Below are positions 9,840-18,149 of a DNA stretch of 64,000 nt, in pieces. The stretch covers positions 427,591-491,590 of the forward strand of contig NZ_LMMJ01000001.1 of assembly GCF_001422205.1 (NCBI RefSeq), read 5' to 3'. This stretch comes from Curtobacterium sp. Leaf261 (lineage in GTDB: Bacteria; Actinomycetota; Actinomycetes; Actinomycetales; Microbacteriaceae). The notes under the pieces are model-generated. The model was not told the DNA's origin. It did not search any database and saw only the letters and a list, made by a program, of their open reading frames with translations. Each line of letters begins with the position of its first letter. Within the stretch, counting starts at the first letter, position 1. Position numbers and translations under genes: made by a program.

Positions 9840-10697
9840 CTACACCGCTCGCGGCTCGTCCGAGCCGTTGTCCACAGGCGAGTCCTGCCCGGGGACGACC
9901 GCGTCGGACGCGTCCTCCGGTGCCGACGAGCGGAACACCGTCCGGACGAGCAGCCAGGTGACCCAGAGGAGCGCTGCGTAGAGGGGCACACCGGTGATGA
10001 GCTTGATGCCGGCGAGCAGTTCGACCTCGGCCGCGAGGTAGAGCGGGATCTCAATGGCGAGCCGGAGCGCGAACAGCCCGGCCCACAGCCACGTCGCGAC
10101 CGTCAGGACGCGGCGCTTGGCGGCGTCCTCCCGCCAGTCGTCGCCGTCCGGCAGCAGCACTCCGACGACGACGCCGATGAGGGGCCGCCGGATGACCAGG
10201 CTCGCGAGCACGACGACGAGGCAGACGATGTTGATGACGATGCCCGGGACGAAGTTGCTCTCCGCCTTCCCCGTGATGAGCGACAGCCCGGCCGAGATCG
10301 CGACGCCGAGGATCCCGGCGAGCGACGTGGCGAGGGACTGGCGCTGCAGGAGCCGGATCGCGACGAACACGAACGCGACGACGACCGGGATCACGACACT
10401 CGGGACGAGTTCGTGCGTGATCGCGTAGACCACGAGGAACGCGAACCCGGGCAGGATCGACTCGGCGAGCCCCCTGACGCCACCGACCGCGGTCAGCAGG
10501 GCCCGGCCGGACGGCGCCTCACCCGGGGCGACCTGTGCGATCCCGGCGCGCTGGACCGCGTCGCGCAGCTGCGCACCGATCGACAGCGGCTCCTCGCGCT
10601 CCGACGCGAGCGGATCCGCTCCGGGACGCTCCGCCGCGAGCGGATCCGCTCCGGGACGCTCCGCGTCGAGGTCGTGACGTTCGTCGTCGACTGGCAC
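9840..10697 (-). CDS. DUF3159 membrane protein
   Basis: 285-aa DUF3159 protein, family of unknown function conserved next to DUF3710 and dut in actinobacteria. About 90 hydrophilic N-terminal residues are followed by about six membrane helices (GFAFLVVYAI, VVIPVVVAFVFVAI, LAGILGVAISAGLSL, VINIVCLVVVLASL, WLWAGLFALRLAIE, GVPLYAALLWVTWLLV) and an acidic tail. The N-terminus carries a ten-residue tandem repeat (ERPGADPLAA) from a 30-bp DNA repeat. GTG at 10697 is the start best supported: GGAGG lies 4 bases upstream. That GGAGG-GTG segment is itself a half-copy of the family B palindrome. It lies 20 bases after the DUF3710 stop, so it is in the dut operon. Confidence 0.85.
   Translation of the reverse strand: MPVDDERHDLDAERPGADPLAAERPGADPLASEREEPLSIGAQLRDAVQRAGIAQVAPGEAPSGRALLTAVGGVRGLAESILPGFAFLVVYAITHELVPSVVIPVVVAFVFVAIRLLQRQSLATSLAGILGVAISAGLSLITGKAESNFVPGIVINIVCLVVVLASLVIRRPLIGVVVGVLLPDGDDWREDAAKRRVLTVATWLWAGLFALRLAIEIPLYLAAEVELLAGIKLITGVPLYAALLWVTWLLVRTVFRSSAPEDASDAVVPGQDSPVDNGSDEPRAV
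10606..10665. repeat. 30-bp tandem repeat in the DUF3159 gene, two units
   Basis: Units 10606-10635 and 10636-10665 are identical except at the last base. In frame, adding a ten-residue repeat to the disordered N-terminus; copy number may vary between strains. Confidence 0.85.
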
Positions 10698-10706
10698 CGT
10701 GCCTCC
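10678..10706 (-). repeat. half-copy of family B element forming the DUF3159 RBS and start
   Basis: 29 bp on the minus strand match 12480-12508 at 28 positions. The segment holds GGAGGCACGGTGCC, one arm of the family B palindrome, plus GTCGACGACGAACG. Here it supplies the Shine-Dalgarno, the GTG and the first codons of the DUF3159 gene. Confidence 0.7.
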
Positions 10707-10717
10707 AGGCTGTCGGC

Positions 10718-11425
10718 TCAGACGCCGGAGGTCGGCGTCGACTTCGGCATGTGCAGCGGGATGAGGTCGCGCGGGGGCATCGGGGTCGTGCCGCGCACCA
10801 CGACGACGCTCCGGAAGAGCTCCTCGATGTCGTCGGCGGCACTCGGGTCCTCGGCCGCCCGGCCGGCGATCACGCCGCGCAGGAACCACCGGGGGCCATC
10901 GACGCCGATGAACCGTGCCGGACGGGTGCTGTCGGTGACGCCGTCGTCGCCGACCACCGGGACGGATGCGTGCAGTTCGGGGCCGAAGGGGCCGTCGACC
11001 TCATCCGCGACGCCGCCCTGGCGCTGGATCTGCTCGGCGATCTGCTCGCGGATCTCGTGCCAGAGACCGGTCGACCGCGGTGCGGCGAACGGCTGGACCT
11101 GCAGCGTGGAGTCCTCGTAGTCGAGGCCGACGGCGACGACACGCTGGGTCTCCTCCTCGACCTCGAGGCGCAGGTGCAGTCCTTCGCGCGGCAGGATCTT
11201 CACGCCGCCGAGGTCGACGTACGGACGGACCGGATTCGCCTCGTTCTCGTCGAGCGGACCGTTCTCCTCGCGGTCCTCCGGCGCCGACTTGTCGGTCGGC
11301 AGGAGCGCGATCGCGTCGTCGAGCTCGGCGTCCGCCTCGGTCGCGATCTCGACCTCCGGGGTGGTCTCGACGAGCTCCACCTCGTCAGCGGGCTCCGTGC
11401 CCTTCTTGCCTCTGCCGATCCTCAT
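10718..11425 (-). CDS. DUF3710 protein
   Basis: 235-aa soluble protein of the DUF3710 family, function unknown. The N-terminus is lysine-rich (MRIGRGKKG), followed by an acidic stretch to about residue 65, then the conserved domain with RPYVDLGGVKI, LRLEVEEETQ, PRSTGLWHEIREQIAEQIQ and RWFLRGVIAGRAA. Start ATG at 11425 overlaps the dut stop by 4 bases (ATGA), so it is translationally coupled to dut and precedes the DUF3159 gene in one operon. Conserved synteny with dut is typical of actinobacteria. Confidence 0.9.
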   Translation of the reverse strand: MRIGRGKKGTEPADEVELVETTPEVEIATEADAELDDAIALLPTDKSAPEDREENGPLDENEANPVRPYVDLGGVKILPREGLHLRLEVEEETQRVVAVGLDYEDSTLQVQPFAAPRSTGLWHEIREQIAEQIQRQGGVADEVDGPFGPELHASVPVVGDDGVTDSTRPARFIGVDGPRWFLRGVIAGRAAEDPSAADDIEELFRSVVVVRGTTPMPPRDLIPLHMPKSTPTSGV

Positions 11426-11934
11426 GCGGGGTTCCCTTCCAGGTCTGGGGTGACGTCGTGGTCCTCGGTCGGGCCGGCTGCGACCGTGCGCACGGGCTCG
11501 GCGGCGTAGCCGGAGGAACCGAAGCCGCCCTCGCCCCGCACACTGTCCGGGAGCTCGTCCACGGCCACGAAACGGACGGCGGGGACCGGCATCACGATCA
11601 TCTGTGCGATGCGGTCGCCCGCGGTGATCGTGTAGGCCTCGGACGCATCCGTGTTCAGCAGGGCGACCTTGACCTCGCCGCGGTAGCCGGAGTCGATCGT
11701 GCCGGGTGCGTTGACGATGGTGATGCCGTGCTTGGCGGCGAGACCGCTCCGGGGCACGACGAACGCGGCGTACCCGTCCGGCAGCGCGATGCGGAGGCCC
11801 GTCCCGACGAGGCGACGTTCGCCCGGTTCGAGGACGACCGACTCGGTCGACACGAGATCGGCGCCGGCGTCGCCGGGATGGGCGTGGCCGGGGGCGTTCT
11901 CCCCGGTCCAGAACACGTCGACGGCAGCAGTCAC
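11422..11934 (-). CDS. dut: dUTP diphosphatase
   Basis: Hydrolyses dUTP to dUMP and pyrophosphate, keeping uracil out of DNA and feeding dTMP synthesis; a homotrimer. 170 aa. All five motifs are present: HPGDAGADL (1), VVPRSGLAAKHG (2), APGTIDSGYRGEV (3), RIAQMIV (4) and GEGGFGSSG (5, which closes over the neighbouring active site). A C-terminal tail of about 25 residues follows motif 5. Start GTG at 11934; a TACCCT -10 lies 6 bases upstream, so the mRNA is probably leaderless. First gene of the dut-DUF3710-DUF3159 operon. Confidence 0.95.
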   Translation of the reverse strand: MTAAVDVFWTGENAPGHAHPGDAGADLVSTESVVLEPGERRLVGTGLRIALPDGYAAFVVPRSGLAAKHGITIVNAPGTIDSGYRGEVKVALLNTDASEAYTITAGDRIAQMIVMPVPAVRFVAVDELPDSVRGEGGFGSSGYAAEPVRTVAAGPTEDHDVTPDLEGNPA

Positions 11935-11940
11935 GTGACG

Positions 11941-11946
11941 AGGGTA
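11941..11946 (-). promoter_or_regulatory. leaderless -10 box (TACCCT) of dut
   Basis: TANNNT hexamer with a 6-base spacer before GTG; transcription should start at the start codon. Confidence 0.5.
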
Positions 11947-12027
11947 GTGCACCGCGCATGAGGGTCCGGCTGGCCTCTCCGACCGAGCACGCAGGTCGGT
12001 GCCGTGCAGTCGTGATCGAATAGGAGC

Positions 12028-12459
12028 GTGACCGTGTACCGCGAACGCCTCTGGGCTCCCTGGACGCTCTACCTCGCCACTGCCCTCGTGATCCCGGCGA
12101 GCCTGCTGGTCTTCCTGCCGATCAACGTGACGGTCGGCGTGATCGTCGCGATCGGCATGTACGCGGCCGCGGTCGCGCTGCTCATCGTGCTCGCCCCGGT
12201 CGTCGAGGTGACGGACACCGAGTTCCGCGCCGGGCGCGCCCGACTGCCCCGCTCGGCCGTCGGGGACGTCACGGGGTTCGTCGGGGCCGCTGCGACCACC
12301 CAGCGCGGCCCGGCGCTCGATGCCAGGGCATGGATCCTCTTCCGCGGGTACGTCCGCGACGTCGTCCGCGTGCAGGTCGCCGACGCCGCGGACCCGACGC
12401 CGTACTGGCTCGTGTCCGTCCGGCACCCGGAGAAGGTGGTCGAGGCGCTCAGCGCCTGA
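12028..12459 (+). CDS. DUF3093 membrane protein
   Basis: 143-aa DUF3093 protein of unknown function, divergent from dut. Two membrane helices at about 12-33 (LYLATALVIPASLLVFL) and 36-58 (VTVGVIVAIGMYAAAVALLIVL) precede a soluble PH-like region ending in WLVSVRHPEKVVEAL, typical of the family. Start GTG at 12028 has TAGGAG a few bases upstream; the second GTG at 12034 is an alternative. It overlooks convergent DUF4193. Confidence 0.88.
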   Translation: MTVYRERLWAPWTLYLATALVIPASLLVFLPINVTVGVIVAIGMYAAAVALLIVLAPVVEVTDTEFRAGRARLPRSAVGDVTGFVGAAATTQRGPALDARAWILFRGYVRDVVRVQVADAADPTPYWLVSVRHPEKVVEALSA

Positions 12460-12479
12460 CGGCCCAGCCGGTCCGGACG

Positions 12480-12508
12480 GGAGGCACGGTGCCGGTCGAC
12501 GACGAACG
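12480..12508 (+). repeat. half-copy of family B element after the DUF3093 gene
   Basis: One arm only (GGAGGCACGGTGCC plus GTCGACGACGAACG), 28 of 29 bases shared with the DUF3159 start region at 10678-10706. Not part of a recognisable gene here. Confidence 0.65.
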
Positions 12509-12540
12509 GCGCCGGTCCCGGAGATGGGGACCGACGCCGT
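12506..12540. terminator. hairpin between convergent DUF3093 and DUF4193 genes
   Basis: 14-bp arms ACGGCGCCGGTCCC (12506-12519) and 12527-12540 with one mismatch and a 7-nt loop. Likely bidirectional terminator. Confidence 0.6.
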
Positions 12541-12567
12541 CGTGTCGTGCGTGATGCAGCGGGTCGC

Positions 12568-12867
12568 TCAGAGCGAGGCGCACTCCACGCAGATCGGGCC
12601 GAGCTTCGTCTCGTGGTCCAGCTGCGAGCGGTGCTTCACGAGGAAGCACTCGACGCAGGTGAACTCGTCGACCTGGGGCGGGAGGACCACGACGTCGAGG
12701 TCGACGTCCGAGAGGTCCTGCCCGGCGAGTTCGAAGCTGCCGGGGTTGTCGGCGTCGTCGACGTCCACGACCCCCGACATCTTGTCGGGAACGCGCTCCT
12801 TCAGTGCCTCGATCGACTCGGAGTCCGAGTCGTCGTTCTTCCGAGGGGCGTCATAGTCGGTGGCCAT
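12568..12867 (-). CDS. DUF4193 protein (four-Cys small protein)
   Basis: 99-aa DUF4193 protein, a small actinobacterial family of unknown function. It starts MATDYDAPRK as the family does, has an acidic centre (VDVDDADNPGSFELAG), and ends with a probable zinc-binding block: CVECF at about residue 70 and CVECASL at the C-terminus, making a CxxC-x(n)-CxxC ribbon. ATG at 12867 was preferred over one 6 bases upstream because it gives the family N-terminus. Divergent from sepH across 257 bases. Confidence 0.9.
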   Translation of the reverse strand: MATDYDAPRKNDDSDSESIEALKERVPDKMSGVVDVDDADNPGSFELAGQDLSDVDLDVVVLPPQVDEFTCVECFLVKHRSQLDHETKLGPICVECASL

Positions 12868-13124
12868 GCCCATCCGTTTCTGGTTGGAAAGAAGTCGTTG
12901 CCGGGATCGGCGGCGACAGTTTGCATCACCGTGGCCGCTTTCGCAAACCGGGTCCGTGATCGGATGATCGACGGCTGGTGCTGGCTGTGCAACCTGATGA
13001 CCGGCCTGCCTATTCCCGGCTCCGGATCGGCGCCCATCCGCGCGGCGCGCCCACGATCTCCCAGTGATCGCGCCCTCGGTGATGCACACTTCCGAACGGT
13101 ACGCACGCAGCGGAAGGCGGACAT

Positions 13125-14252
13125 ATGCAAGACGTGAGAGTCATCGGGGTGGAAGCCGGAGCGCTTCTGCTCGCGACCGACCAGGGAGCCGAGTTCCGGC
13201 TCGCCGTGACCTCGACCCTCCCCGGTCAGGTGCGGCAGGCGAACCCGGACGGAACACCGCAGAAGCGCGTGTCCCCGAAGGACGTCCAGGCGAAGATCCG
13301 CGGCGGGTTCAGCGCCGAGCAGGTCGCCGAGGTCATGGACGTCGAGGTCGACTACGTGCGCCGGTTCGAGGGACCGGTCCTCGCTGAGCGCTCCTTCATG
13401 CTCGACGCCGCGCAGCGCGTGCCCGTCACGCCGCGTCGCGCAGCCCGCCTCGGCGAGGGTGCCCGCGCGAGCGACGAGGCCATGCCGATGACGTTCGGCG
13501 AGGCCATCGGGGACCGCCTGACCGCTGGCGACGCCGCTGACGTCCGCTGGTCGAGCTGGAAGCACCCGGAGAACGGCTGGCAGGTCCAGGTCGCGTTCCT
13601 CGCCGACGAGGTCGAGCACACCGCACAGTGGAAGTTCGACCAGAAGACGTCGACGCTCGTCGCCGAGAACGGCGACGCGCACCGCCTGTCGCACGACGAC
13701 GATGACGAGGGTCTGACCCCGCGACTCCGAGCCGTCGAACTCGGACCCGACGACACCGACTCGACACGGTTCGACTCGGGGGCCTTCCGCGTCGACGGAC
13801 CCGAGGACGGCGAGCGGACCGAGCGCGCGCTCGACCCGGAGCTCCCCACCGAACGCCAGTTCCTGCGTGCACCGCTCCCCCGCATCGGCACCGCCGCGAT
13901 CGAGGACCGCGAACCCGGCAACGAGACGGCGGACCTCCTGGAGGCCCTCCGACGTCGACGGGGCGAGCGCGAGTCCGTCACGCTCAGCGAGCAGGGCTCC
14001 GACGGCGCGATGACGAGCGACCGGATCGACGGCCGCCGCGGATCCGTCACGGTCGTGGACATCCCGCTCGACATGGGCGAGGACGACGACGACCTGGAGC
14101 GCGACCGTGCGGACGCACGTCCGACGGCGGTCCCGGACGCCGAGCAGTCCGGTCAGGAGAGCCGCTCCGAGCGGAAGAAGCGGGCGCGGCGGTCGATGCC
14201 GAGCTGGGACGAGATCGTGTTCGGTACGCGTTCGGACGACGACCTGGTCTGA
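13125..14252 (+). CDS. sepH: cell-division protein SepH (DUF3071)
   Basis: SepH binds FtsZ and promotes Z-ring assembly in actinobacteria. 375 aa. The N-terminal DUF3071/HTH-like domain is clear: MQDVRVIGVEAGALLL, PKDVQAKIRGGFSAEQVAEVMDVEVDYVRRFEGPV (about 54-88), then ERSFMLDAAQ. A second conserved stretch is WSSWKHPENGWQVQVAF (about 141-157). The rest is acidic, disordered linker ending in the conserved C-terminal type of motif SMPSWDEIVFG. RBS GGAAGGCGG precedes ATG 13125. Confidence 0.93.
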   Translation: MQDVRVIGVEAGALLLATDQGAEFRLAVTSTLPGQVRQANPDGTPQKRVSPKDVQAKIRGGFSAEQVAEVMDVEVDYVRRFEGPVLAERSFMLDAAQRVPVTPRRAARLGEGARASDEAMPMTFGEAIGDRLTAGDAADVRWSSWKHPENGWQVQVAFLADEVEHTAQWKFDQKTSTLVAENGDAHRLSHDDDDEGLTPRLRAVELGPDDTDSTRFDSGAFRVDGPEDGERTERALDPELPTERQFLRAPLPRIGTAAIEDREPGNETADLLEALRRRRGERESVTLSEQGSDGAMTSDRIDGRRGSVTVVDIPLDMGEDDDDLERDRADARPTAVPDAEQSGQESRSERKKRARRSMPSWDEIVFGTRSDDDLV

Positions 14253-14259
14253 GTCCAGG

Positions 14260-14290
14260 CGCTGCCTGACCCGACCGGGATCAGGCGGCG
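14260..14290. terminator. hairpin between sepH and convergent phosphodiesterase gene
   Basis: Arms 14260-14272 and 14277-14290 (GCCTGA core) with a 4-nt loop; the right arm includes the stop codon of the minus-strand gene. Compact bidirectional terminator. Confidence 0.55.
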
Positions 14291-15426
14291 AACGCACCCG
14301 CGAGGACGAGCGGGACGAAGGTCTCCTCGTCGGACAGTCCGCCGTGCTGGCCGATCATCCGCTTCGGCTCACCACGCAGGTCACGATCGTCGTTGAACGC
14401 CCACGATCCCCGCGCGACGATGACGACGTCGCCGATGCGCGGCAGCACGGCGTCGTCCACGGCGCCGAACCACCCCGCGTCGACCGCCTCGGCCCGGCTC
14501 GCCACCCAGGCACGTCTGCCGAGCCACGTCCGCCAGGCGGTCACCTGCTCGGCCGTGTCCGTGCCGGGTGCGAGCGTCAGCTGGCGGCACCGGGGATCGC
14601 CGGCCACACCCACGACCGGTTCCAGCAGCGCTGCGTCGAGGGACACGTTCGACGTATCCGGGACGTCGAGGATGCCGTGGTCCGCCGTGACGAGCACGCC
14701 GACGTCCGCCGGCACCGCGGCCGCGAGGCGTGCGAGTTCCGCGTCGAGGACCTCGAGGGTGCCCGTCCACCGGTCCGAGCGCCACCCGTGCTTGTGCGCG
14801 ATGCTGTCGAGCTCGGGCACGTAGAGGTAGACGAGCGACTGCGACGCCCCGGAGACCTCGGCGACCGCGGCGTCGACTCGGGCAGCGATGCTGTCGGCGT
14901 CCACGTAGGTCCCGCCGCCGAGCACCTCCTGCGTCATCCCGGAGGAGTGGTACCTCGCCGGACCGACCGTCCGCGCCGCGACCCCGGAACGCTCCGCGGC
15001 CGTGAACAGCGTCGGCCGGAGCAGCCACCCCGCGGGGACCTGGTCGTCCCATCCGCCGAGCAGGTTGATCACGGTGCCCGAGGCCGGCTCGTACCCGCTG
15101 TAGCCGACGACGCCGTGCTGCCCGGGGTCGGCGCCCGTCGTCAGCGTCGTGATGGCGGCCGCGGTCGTCGTCGGGAACCCGCTCCGCAGCCGACGCCGCG
15201 AGGCCGCGAGGAACCGGGCGTGGCCTGCGCTCGCGGCGAGGGCGCTCGCACCGAGGCCGTCGACCAGCACGACGATCGCCGAGCGGACGGGACGAAGGGT
15301 GATCCGTGCCTCCCGGCCGAGCGCAGCGACCGCGAGGTCGACGTGACCCATCGCGGTCAGGCAACCCGGCAGGACGTCGGCGAGGTTCGCGGTGTCGACC
15401 GGCACGGTCGGTACGATCGAGGGCAT
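14281..15426 (-). CDS. alkaline-phosphatase-superfamily phosphodiesterase / nucleotide pyrophosphatase
   Basis: 381-aa metal-dependent phosphoesterase of the PDEase/NPP group. Metal and nucleophile motifs are visible: [12 protein letters not shown] (first Asp), [24 protein letters not shown] (Thr nucleophile in the FPTTT block), [24 protein letters not shown] (Asp-His pair) and [12 protein letters not shown] (distal His). Substrate not predictable. Start ATG at 15426 lies 26 bases from divergent parC; AAGACT 7 bases upstream could be a leaderless -10. No signal peptide seen, so it is probably cytoplasmic. Confidence 0.88.
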   Translation of the reverse strand: MPSIVPTVPVDTANLADVLPGCLTAMGHVDLAVAALGREARITLRPVRSAIVVLVDGLGASALAASAGHARFLAASRRRLRSGFPTTTAAAITTLTTGADPGQHGVVGYSGYEPASGTVINLLGGWDDQVPAGWLLRPTLFTAAERSGVAARTVGPARYHSSGMTQEVLGGGTYVDADSIAARVDAAVAEVSGASQSLVYLYVPELDSIAHKHGWRSDRWTGTLEVLDAELARLAAAVPADVGVLVTADHGILDVPDTSNVSLDAALLEPVVGVAGDPRCRQLTLAPGTDTAEQVTAWRTWLGRRAWVASRAEAVDAGWFGAVDDAVLPRIGDVVIVARGSWAFNDDRDLRGEPKRMIGQHGGLSDEETFVPLVLAGAFAA

Positions 15427-15452
15427 CGAGCACAGTCTTCCAGAAAGGTGCC

Positions 15453-17987
15453 ATGGCACGCACGGACACAGTCGGCCTCCCCGACGGTGAGCGCATCGAG
15501 GACGTCGACGTCTCCGAGGAGATGCAGGGATCGTTCCTCGAGTACGCGTACTCGGTCATCTACTCCAGGGCACTGCCGGACGCCCGAGACGGCCTGAAGC
15601 CCGTCCAGCGACGCATCCTCTACCAGATGTCCGAGATGGGGCTCCGGCCGGACCGCGGACACGTCAAGTCGGCCCGCGTCACGGGCGAGGTGATGGGCAA
15701 GCTCCACCCGCACGGCGACGGCGCGATCTACGACGCGCTCGTCCGCCTCGCGCAGGACTTCACGATGCGCGTGCCACTCGTCGACGGGCACGGCAACTTC
15801 GGGTCGCTCGACGACGGACCCGCCGCCGCGCGGTACACCGAGGCACGCCTGGCTGAGCCGTCGATGGCGATGACCGAGGGCCTCGGCGAGGACGTCGTCG
15901 ACTTCGTGCCGAACTACGACGCCCAGCTCATGCAGCCGGGTGTGCTGCCCGCGGCGTTCCCGAACCTGCTCGTCAACGGCGCCTCCGGGATCGCGGTCGG
16001 CATGGCCACGAACATGGCACCGCACAACCTCGGCGAGGTCATCGAGGCGGCGAAGCACCTCCTCCAGCACCCCGACGCGACGCTCGAGGAGCTCATGGAG
16101 TTCGTGCCGGGGCCAGACCTGCCGTCCGGCGGCACCATCGTCGGGCTCTCCGGCGTCCGCGATGCGTACACGACCGGGCGTGGGACGTTCCGCACCCGAG
16201 CGAAGGTCAGCGTCGAGAGCATCACACCCCGGAAGTCCGGGCTCGTGGTGACGGAGCTGCCGTACCTCGTCGGCCCGGAGCGGATCATCGAGAAGATCAA
16301 GGACGGCGTCCAGAACAAGAAGCTGTCCGGCATCTCGGACGTCAACGACCTCACGGACCGGAACCACGGGCTGCAGCTCGTGATCGGCATCAAGACCGGC
16401 TTCAACCCCTCCGCGGTGCTCGAGCAGCTGTACAAGCACACCCCGCTCGAGGACGGCTTCGGCATCAACAACGTCGCACTCGTCGACGGCAGACCCCAGA
16501 CGCTCGGGCTCAAGGAGCTCCTCGAGGTCTACGTCGCGCACCGCCTGTCCGTGGTGACCCGGCGTTCCCAGTACCGGCTCGCCCGCCGGCGTGAGCGACT
16601 GCACCTCGTCGAGGGGCTGCTCATCGCGATCCTCGACATCGACGAGGTCATCGAGGTCATCCGCTCGTCCGACGACTCGGACGCGGCTCGCCGTCGGCTC
16701 ATGGAGGTGTTCGACCTCTCCGAGCTCCAGGCCGAGTACATCCTCGAGCTCCGGCTCCGCCGCCTCACCAAGTTCTCCCGGATGGAGCTCGAGGGCGAGC
16801 GCGACGAACTCCTGCGAGCCATCGCGGCGCTCGAGGAGCTCCTGTCCTCGGACGCGCGCCTCCGGACCCAGGTCGCGACCGAGCTGACCGACGTGTCGGA
16901 CCGCTTCGCGACACCGCGGCGAACCCTGCTCACCGAGGCCGATGCCCCCGTCCGCGGTGGCAGGAAGGCCGCCGTGGAGCTGGAGATCGTGGACGCGCCG
17001 ACCCGGGTGCTCCTGTCGACGACGGGCCGCATGGTCCGGGTCGACGTCGCAGCGGTCACGGACGGGTCCGACCGGGTCGCGCGCACGCCCCGGCGTTCCA
17101 AGCACGACGCCGTCCGGTCCGCTGTGGCGACCACCGTGCGGGCCTCCGTCGGGGCGCTGACGAACCGGGGGCGCGTCGTCCGGTTCTCCCCCGTCGACGT
17201 CCCCGCGGTCCCGCCCGCGTCCGTCCGGCTCGATGCCGGGGTCCGGGTCCGCGACTACCTCGGGCTGCCGTCCGGCGAGACCGTCGTCGCGCTCGTCGAC
17301 CTCGAGTCGGAGCACTCGCTCGCGATCGGCACGAAGCAGGGAGTCGTCAAGCGCGTCGTCGCACGATCCTGGCCGGACAAGCCCGACGTCGTCGCGATCG
17401 GTCTGAAGGACCTGGGGCCGAAGGACCGCGACGAGGTCATCGGCGCCACACAGGGCCCGGAGACCGACGACGTCGTGTTCATCACCTCGAACGCGCAGTT
17501 GCTCCGCTTCCCCGCTGCCGGGGTCCGTCCGCAGGGGCTCCCGGCCGGCGGGGTCGCGGGTGTCGCTCTCGCCGGGGGTGCGTCCGCGATCTGGTTCGGC
17601 ACCGTCGCACCCGGCACCGACGTCGTGGTCACCACCGTGTCGGTGTCGTCGTCGACGCTCGTCGGCACCGACCCCGGGCGGGCGAAGGTGTCGGCACTCT
17701 CCGAGTTCCCCGCGAAGGGTCGGGCCACGATGGGCGTCCGGGCGCACGCGTTCCTGAAGGGCGAGGACGCGCTCTCCGTCGCCTGGGCGGGCATCGCTCC
17801 CCCGCATGCGGTCGGGCCCGACGGCGCGGCTCGGACGCTGCCGGACTGGCTGTCGAAGCGCGACGGCTCCGGGAGTCCGCTCGAGAACCTCGTCGGGAGC
17901 ATCGGCGCAGCGCCGTCGGCCTCGACGCTGCACGTGCCGGACGCCGAGCCGGGGGCGGACGGCGACACCCCGGCGGCCCTGGAGTAG
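15453..17987 (+). CDS. parC: DNA topoisomerase IV subunit A (GyrA/ParC family)
   Basis: Breakage-reunion subunit of a type IIA topoisomerase; decatenates and relaxes DNA with ParE, which is encoded convergently at 18150-20402. 844 aa. The N-terminus has [29 protein letters not shown], the quinolone-pocket helix [17 protein letters not shown], and the catalytic Tyr in [10 protein letters not shown]. The coiled-coil and tower follow, then a C-terminal beta-pinwheel with degenerate GyrA-like blades and no obvious GyrA box, favouring topo IV over gyrase. RBS AAAGGTG before ATG 15453. A family A palindrome separates parC from parE. Confidence 0.92.
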   Translation: MARTDTVGLPDGERIEDVDVSEEMQGSFLEYAYSVIYSRALPDARDGLKPVQRRILYQMSEMGLRPDRGHVKSARVTGEVMGKLHPHGDGAIYDALVRLAQDFTMRVPLVDGHGNFGSLDDGPAAARYTEARLAEPSMAMTEGLGEDVVDFVPNYDAQLMQPGVLPAAFPNLLVNGASGIAVGMATNMAPHNLGEVIEAAKHLLQHPDATLEELMEFVPGPDLPSGGTIVGLSGVRDAYTTGRGTFRTRAKVSVESITPRKSGLVVTELPYLVGPERIIEKIKDGVQNKKLSGISDVNDLTDRNHGLQLVIGIKTGFNPSAVLEQLYKHTPLEDGFGINNVALVDGRPQTLGLKELLEVYVAHRLSVVTRRSQYRLARRRERLHLVEGLLIAILDIDEVIEVIRSSDDSDAARRRLMEVFDLSELQAEYILELRLRRLTKFSRMELEGERDELLRAIAALEELLSSDARLRTQVATELTDVSDRFATPRRTLLTEADAPVRGGRKAAVELEIVDAPTRVLLSTTGRMVRVDVAAVTDGSDRVARTPRRSKHDAVRSAVATTVRASVGALTNRGRVVRFSPVDVPAVPPASVRLDAGVRVRDYLGLPSGETVVALVDLESEHSLAIGTKQGVVKRVVARSWPDKPDVVAIGLKDLGPKDRDEVIGATQGPETDDVVFITSNAQLLRFPAAGVRPQGLPAGGVAGVALAGGASAIWFGTVAPGTDVVVTTVSVSSSTLVGTDPGRAKVSALSEFPAKGRATMGVRAHAFLKGEDALSVAWAGIAPPHAVGPDGAARTLPDWLSKRDGSGSPLENLVGSIGAAPSASTLHVPDAEPGADGDTPAALE

Positions 17988-18032
17988 CGCGACCGACCGG
18001 GCTCTCGGGCGCGGCAGCCCGGGGCCTGCCGC

Positions 18033-18086
18033 GAGAAGTGCCCAACTGTCGGGTGCAGGAACCGACCCGACAGTTGGCCACTTCTC
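18033..18086. terminator. family A palindrome, copy 3
   Basis: 22-bp arms 18033-18054 and 18065-18086, one mismatch, 10-nt loop, core GAAGTGCCCAACTGTCGGGT. Located between convergent parC and parE. Confidence 0.75.
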
Positions 18087-18149
18087 ACGCGCCGGCGGAG
18101 GGCGCGCACGGGCCGACCGCGCTCCGGCGGACGGCGCGCCCGGCCCGCG

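Noticed and set aside
15357..17933. 858-codon minus-strand frame opposite parC
   Set aside because: Shadow of parC with the same compositional signature; parC motifs are intact.
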